Part shown: positions 34,388 to 38,309 of the stretch, in pieces | Numbering within the stretch: position 1 is the stretch's first letter | Layout of the letters: every line of letters starts with the position of its first letter | Assembly: GCA_947484175.1 (NCBI GenBank) | Contig: CANKOI010000038.1 | Coordinates: 1 to 38,309 of the forward strand | DNA from: Deltaproteobacteria bacterium | GTDB lineage: Bacteria; Myxococcota_A; UBA796; SXON01 | DNA length: 38,309 nt | Direction of reading: 5' to 3' | The notes under the pieces: generated by a model | What the model was told of the DNA's origin: nothing | The model's database searches: none | Seen by the model: the letters and a program-made list of their open reading frames with translations, nothing else | Translations under genes and position numbers: made by a program

Positions 34388-35509
34388 GTGCTCTCCCTCC
34401 TGCTCGCCTGCGACCCCGACGCCGCAGAGGGAACCGCACCCACTTCCGTGTCGCTCACGTGGTACCGGAGCGACCCCGCGGAGTCCTGGGAGCTGGCGCT
34501 CACCGGGCTGGACTGGGCGCTCTCGCAAGTAGGGGCCACCCCCCCGAGCGACGGCACCGCCGTAGACGTTCAGGAGAGCCGCCCGGACCGGGTGCAGTTC
34601 ACCCTCCACCTCGACCGCCTCGCCCTCGCGCCCGCCGCGCAAACCTTGCTCGCCGAAGTGGCCGAGGAGATGGCCGCCGCGGAAGGCACAGGCGACGACG
34701 ATCTGGGCCGCTTCCTCATGCGGAGTCTGCACGAACCCTGGCGGTACTACGCGCTCACGGGAGCGTGCCCGACCCTCGCCGAGTGGGAGTCGAAGCGCCC
34801 TGCGCTCACGCTTGAGTACGCAGTCACCACTTCGCTGCTGCTCAGCGAAGAGCGCCTCGTCCTGCTCCCGCCCGCCCAGACCACGCTCGCCGACGTGGCC
34901 TTCCGCTCCTCCGAAGGCGCAGGCAGCCTCGCGGATGCCACCTTCGTAGCCTCCGCCTACGAAACGGTAGACCTGATGCCGAACGGCCAGTTCCGCTACG
35001 CCGTGTACGACGACGCCGGCAGGCTCCAGCCGGCGGGCGCCACCACGGAGACCGGCACCCCCGGCAAGTGTGCCTGGTGCCACGAAACGAGCATCCACGC
35101 CGGCACCGCCGAAAACGAGTCTGCTCCCGGCTACCTCGACTACGCCGGGTGGCTCGTTGAGCGGGATGCCGCGCAGGCGCAGGTGGAGGCGCTCCGAGCG
35201 TCCCTCTCCACCTCCGTCGCCTACGCCGGCCTCGCGGCCCATGTGGACGGGGAGCGACTCGTGGAAGGCTTCCTGCACCCCAGCGCCGCACGAGTGGCCG
35301 CGGAGTGGGGCACCACGGAAGCCGCGGTGATGCGCGAGCTGGGGGTGGGAGAGCACATGCAAGAGGAGTTCGGCTGGACCGAGAGGTACACCCGCACGCA
35401 GGTCGACCACGCCGCGCCGTTCCGGGGGGCGGTGGCCACCCAGCCGAGCGCGCGCGACCTGACGGATGAAGCCGGCCTCGCGGCGGCGCCCGAGCCGGAG
35501 TGCCGCTGA
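34388..35509 (+). CDS. Lipoprotein with a single haem-binding CxxCH motif
   Basis: A 373-residue protein from the GTG at 34388, the first usable start in this frame. The leader MLSLLLAC is only seven residues before the lipobox Cys, so a missed non-canonical start upstream is possible. The only recognisable motif is CAWCH (about residues 228-232), with a further Met-rich C-terminal region. That motif would bind one c-type haem. A periplasmic side is implied by the lipobox, where cytochrome c maturation occurs. The rest has no family match. It is divergent from the PEGA gene with about 40 bp between starts, and 10 bp before the methyltransferase start. Confidence 0.7.
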   Translation: MLSLLLACDPDAAEGTAPTSVSLTWYRSDPAESWELALTGLDWALSQVGATPPSDGTAVDVQESRPDRVQFTLHLDRLALAPAAQTLLAEVAEEMAAAEGTGDDDLGRFLMRSLHEPWRYYALTGACPTLAEWESKRPALTLEYAVTTSLLLSEERLVLLPPAQTTLADVAFRSSEGAGSLADATFVASAYETVDLMPNGQFRYAVYDDAGRLQPAGATTETGTPGKCAWCHETSIHAGTAENESAPGYLDYAGWLVERDAAQAQVEALRASLSTSVAYAGLAAHVDGERLVEGFLHPSAARVAAEWGTTEAAVMRELGVGEHMQEEFGWTERYTRTQVDHAAPFRGAVATQPSARDLTDEAGLAAAPEPECR

Positions 35510-35519
35510 AGGCTCGGCG

Positions 35520-36398
35520 ATGCGCCTCCACCCCCCACGCGGTTACCCCGGAGTACAGAGTTTGCCGTTGGCCATCGAGATCATCCACGCCGACAACGCC
35601 GTCGTGCTCCCCACCCTGCCCGCAGCCTCGTTCGACCTGATCTACATCGACCCGCCCTTCAACACCGGGCGAGTTCAGGCCCGCACCCAAGTGAAAACGG
35701 TGCGCGACGCCGAGGGGGATCGAACGGGCTTCCAAGGCCACCGGTACCGCACCGTGAAGCTCGGCACCCGCTCGTTCGGCGACTGTTTCGACGACTACCT
35801 ACTGTTCCTCGAACCTCGTCTGCTCGAAGCGCGTCGACTCCTGAACGCGAGCGGGAGCTTCTTCCTCCACCTCGACTCCCGCGAAGTTCACTACGCCAAA
35901 GTCCTCCTCGACCAGATCTTCGGCCGAGAGTGCTTCATGAACGAGATCATCTGGTCGTACGACTACGGCGCCCGGGCCACGAAGCGCTGGTCGCCCAAGC
36001 ACGACAACATCCTGTGGTACGCGATGGATTACGACCACTACACCTTCCACTACGAAGCCATCGACCGGATTCCCTACCTTGCCCCCGGTCTTGTGGGGGC
36101 GGAGAAGGCGGCGCGGGGCAAAACCCCCACCGACTGCTGGTGGAACACCATCGTGAGCCCGACCGGCAAGGAACGCACCGGCTACCCCACGCAGAAGCCG
36201 CTCTCCATTCTTGAGCGCGTGATCTGTGTGCACACCAACCCGGGAGACCGCGTTCTCGACTTCTTCGCAGGGAGCGGCACCTTGGGAGAAGCCGCCGCGC
36301 GGCACGGTCGCAACGCCGTTCTCGTGGACGAAAGCGCCGAGGCGGTGGCGGTGATGCGGCAACGACTGGCGCCTCACCTTGCCCCGTCGGACAGATAG
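35520..36398 (+). CDS. Solitary DNA methyltransferase, beta class (N6-adenine or N4-cytosine)
   Basis: A 292-residue amino-methyltransferase. Motif IV DPPF (44-47) precedes motif I FAGSGT (about 249-254), so the order is that of the beta class (N6_N4_Mtase). TQKPLSILERVI is motif X-like. FHLDSREVHYAKVLLD and SPKHDNILWY fit the family. The catalytic DPPF suggests adenine; some DPPF enzymes also act on cytosine N4. The ATG at 35520 has AAGG upstream; an ATG at 35466 lies within the preceding gene. No restriction endonuclease or specificity subunit was found nearby, so it is likely an orphan regulator of transcription or replication. It lies 16 bp before the flavoprotein gene. Confidence 0.88.
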   Translation: MRLHPPRGYPGVQSLPLAIEIIHADNAVVLPTLPAASFDLIYIDPPFNTGRVQARTQVKTVRDAEGDRTGFQGHRYRTVKLGTRSFGDCFDDYLLFLEPRLLEARRLLNASGSFFLHLDSREVHYAKVLLDQIFGRECFMNEIIWSYDYGARATKRWSPKHDNILWYAMDYDHYTFHYEAIDRIPYLAPGLVGAEKAARGKTPTDCWWNTIVSPTGKERTGYPTQKPLSILERVICVHTNPGDRVLDFFAGSGTLGEAAARHGRNAVLVDESAEAVAVMRQRLAPHLAPSDR

Positions 36399-36414
36399 AG
36401 GATCCCCGGCTTCC

Positions 36415-37707
36415 ATGCACTACGTCATCGTCGGCAACTCGATCGCAGGCGTAGAGGCGGCCCTCACGCTGCGCCGACGTGATGCGAGCGCGCAGATCAC
36501 GATGATCTCCAGCGAGTCAGCCCACCCCTTCGCCCGAACGGCGATGATGTATGTATTTTGCGGACAGTTGCGGCTGGAGGACACCGAGTTCGTGGAGCGC
36601 GGCACCTTGGAGCGGCTCCGCGTGACGACGCTGCACGACCGTGTGGTGGCCGTGGAAGCCGGCGCGCACCGAGTGATCCTCGAACGGGGAGGACCGATCA
36701 CGTACGACCGCCTGCTCTTGGCGGTGGGCAGCATGGCCCGCCGCCTCACCCTCCCCGGCGCCTACGAAACGGGCCGCGTGTTTCACTACGTGACGCTGGG
36801 GGACCACCAACGGCTCGATGCCGCCGCGAAGAAAGGGATGCGGGTCGCCGTGATCGGCGGAGGGCTCGTGGGCGTGGAGGTAGCGGAGGTGCTGCACGCG
36901 AGGGGCCTTCACACCCACTGGCTGGTGCGCGATGCGTGGACCTGGCCCGTGGCCCTCGACCGCGAGGAAGCCGGTGTGGTGGAGGCCCACGTGAGGGCGC
37001 AGGGCGTGGACGTGCGCACCGCGTTCGATGTCGAAGCGATTCGGGAAAAGCAGGGCAGCGTCGGCCTCGCCTGCGCAGGGGATGAGCTCGACGTAGACCT
37101 CATCGTAGGGGCGATCGGGGTCGTGCCCAATACGAAGTTCCTCGCGGGTGGCGACGTGCCGCTCGCCGAGGACGGCAGCATCCTGACCGGCGACGACCTC
37201 CAGTGCCCCACCGCCCGCGACGTGTTCGCCGCCGGCGACTGCGCCTGCGTGACCTGGGCCGACGGCTCCCGCCGACCCGAGACCCTCTGGTACACCGCCC
37301 GCGACCAAGGACGCGCCGCCGCCGCGGCGATGCTGGGCGACGCCGTGAGCTATCGGCGAAAAACATGGATCAACTCTGCCAAGTTTTTCGACATCGAGTA
37401 CACCACCGCCGGGTACGTGCCGCTGAGTGAACCGCTCCCCCGAGCCCCCACCCCCGGCCGCTGGCAAACGTGGTTCCAAAAACTACCTGACGAACCTGCC
37501 ACGTTACGCGTGGTGGTGAAGGACGACCGCGTGGTGGGGTTCAACGCGCTCGGCCGGCGCTGGAACACCGACGTGTGGCTGCGCTGGATTCAGGAGCGGC
37601 GCCCGCTGGCCTCGGTGCTGGCCCACCTGCGTGAATCCACCTTCGACGAAGAGTTCACGCCCCCCTTCCCCCTACTCCCCACCGCCACACTCACGGAGGG
37701 CGCCTGA
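36415..37707 (+). CDS. FAD/NAD(P)-dependent oxidoreductase (pyridine nucleotide-disulfide type)
   Basis: A 430-residue two-dinucleotide-binding flavoprotein. The N-terminal FAD motif is VIVGNSIAGVEAA (the GxGxxG appears as GNSIAG). The NAD(P)-binding motif is VAVIGGGLVGVEVAEVL (about 142-158). The second FAD motif is ARDVFAAGDC (about 265-274). No CxxxxC redox disulfide is visible, so it is closer to NADH:ferredoxin/rubredoxin reductases or NirB-like FAD domains than to disulfide reductases. A C-terminal domain of about 100 residues is unlike the standard dimer domain. The ATG at 36415 was chosen because the first strand begins at residue 2. The stop overlaps the next start (TGATG), suggesting it passes electrons to the 4Fe-4S membrane protein. 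Confidence 0.87.
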   Translation: MHYVIVGNSIAGVEAALTLRRRDASAQITMISSESAHPFARTAMMYVFCGQLRLEDTEFVERGTLERLRVTTLHDRVVAVEAGAHRVILERGGPITYDRLLLAVGSMARRLTLPGAYETGRVFHYVTLGDHQRLDAAAKKGMRVAVIGGGLVGVEVAEVLHARGLHTHWLVRDAWTWPVALDREEAGVVEAHVRAQGVDVRTAFDVEAIREKQGSVGLACAGDELDVDLIVGAIGVVPNTKFLAGGDVPLAEDGSILTGDDLQCPTARDVFAAGDCACVTWADGSRRPETLWYTARDQGRAAAAAMLGDAVSYRRKTWINSAKFFDIEYTTAGYVPLSEPLPRAPTPGRWQTWFQKLPDEPATLRVVVKDDRVVGFNALGRRWNTDVWLRWIQERRPLASVLAHLRESTFDEEFTPPFPLLPTATLTEGA

Positions 37708-38309
37708 TGCAAGCCGGCCTGCTAGACACCTGGAAACACCCCGCCCGGGCCCGCGGCCTCGCTGCGTGGGCCGCGTCGCTCGGCCTCGTCGGTTTCTACC
37801 TGCTGCTGTACCTGCCGGGGAGCACGTTCGTTCCCAACTTCCCCGACCTGATCACGCCTGTGTCCTCGCGGCTCCACCTGCCCTCGAAGTGGTTTTTGTA
37901 CGGGCTCCTGTACAGCGTGGCCATGCTGATCGGCGGCTGGTTCATGTTGAAGAAGCACGGAAACAGCCGGTACCACCGCATCCGCACGATCACGGTGGTG
38001 GGCGTGCAGATCGTCCTCGCGTTCAGCCTTCCCTTGGCCCTGAACCTTGCCGGCCAGCCGGAGCTCTACCTCACGTACGTGTGGCCGCTGAGCTACGACA
38101 AGCTCTTTCCCGGCACTCTCGCCGGGCTTCCCCTCGCCGCGGCCATCTGGTTCGTTTTCGCCTCGCTGGTGCTGTTCCCGGCGCTCGCGTGGCGGTACGG
38201 AAAACGCTTCTACTGCTCGTGGATTTGCGGCTGCGGCGGGCTCGCGGAGACCTTCGGCGAGCCCTGGCGCCACCTCTCCGACCGCAGCACGAAGGCCTGG
38301 CGCGTGGAG
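37707..38309 (+). CDS. 4Fe-4S membrane protein, NapH/NosR-like, partial (runs off the window end)
   Basis: The frame stays open from the ATG at 37707 to the last base (201 codons). Four hydrophobic segments lie at about 18-38, 63-81, 94-114 and 139-160. They are followed by RFYCSWICGCGGLAETFG, the Cys-rich entry to a polyferredoxin region as in NapH, NosR and CcoG-like proteins. Two 4Fe-4S clusters would be expected beyond the cut. The start overlaps the stop of the flavoprotein gene by one base. The pair would form a membrane electron-transfer module from NAD(P)H through FAD to iron-sulfur clusters. The final acceptor is outside the window. Confidence 0.75.
   Translation, partial: MQAGLLDTWKHPARARGLAAWAASLGLVGFYLLLYLPGSTFVPNFPDLITPVSSRLHLPSKWFLYGLLYSVAMLIGGWFMLKKHGNSRYHRIRTITVVGVQIVLAFSLPLALNLAGQPELYLTYVWPLSYDKLFPGTLAGLPLAAAIWFVFASLVLFPALAWRYGKRFYCSWICGCGGLAETFGEPWRHLSDRSTKAWRVE

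Noticed and set aside
35520-36398. Methyltransferase considered as part of a restriction-modification system
   Set aside because: No restriction endonuclease or specificity gene was found next to it within the window, only redox genes and a lipoprotein.

Overview
The window is high-GC DNA (roughly two-thirds GC by eye), densely packed with genes that often overlap by 4 nt and frequently start at GTG or TTG. Many predicted lipoproteins, PEGA repeats, a TolQ-TolR-TolR cluster, MopE-type metal-binding repeats and long Asp/Cys-rich repeat proteins all suggest a Gram-negative bacterium of the Myxococcota or a related former deltaproteobacterial lineage. That assignment is inference from gene content. 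No rRNA, tRNA, CRISPR array or intact insertion sequence was seen.

Layout. 206-2816: an ILVBL/HACL2-like thiamine-diphosphate enzyme converges on a lipoprotein of unknown function. 3071-4824: a proton-channel operon (one TolQ/ExbB, two TolR/ExbD) closed by a clear hairpin terminator. 4915-6642: an SF1 helicase. 6822-10547 (minus): a cell-division/wall operon ftsE-ftsX-envC-like-S41 protease, every junction a 4-nt overlap. 10603-13816: nadD (plus), then a minus-strand group of a class II aldolase, a degenerate rhodanese-like protein, YicC and gmk. 13897-21684 (plus): a beta-propeller lipoprotein, an Old Yellow Enzyme-type oxidoreductase, galE, a YebC-family protein, a large MopE-repeat/C-type lectin lipoprotein and an ABC permease without visible partners. 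21699-24908 (minus): an acidic lipoprotein, a CsgG/FlgO-TPR protein and a hypothetical protein. 25023-26138: an SPFH/GYF protein. 26139-27217: a lower-GC patch with a DUF3592 membrane protein, a possible small ORF and decayed sequence. 27218-34348 (minus): a PEGA protein, a 1,415-residue lipoprotein with 38 Asp/Cys repeats, and aspS. 34388-38309 (plus): a CxxCH lipoprotein, a solitary DNA methyltransferase, an FAD/NAD oxidoreductase and a 4Fe-4S membrane protein cut by the window end.

The most striking content is the pair of unrelated Asp/Cys repeat lipoproteins. The 1,415-residue one has 38 units that alternate without exception between Trp-containing and Trp-lacking forms, making 19 two-unit superrepeats of about 67 residues, and its start overlaps the stop of a PEGA protein gene. 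The other carries ten MopE-type modules capped by a C-type lectin domain. Both look like surface-anchored, metal-stabilised rods. The TolQ-TolR-TolR cluster has the same gene composition as the AglRQS gliding-motility motor, which would fit a surface-oriented lifestyle but is not proven here.
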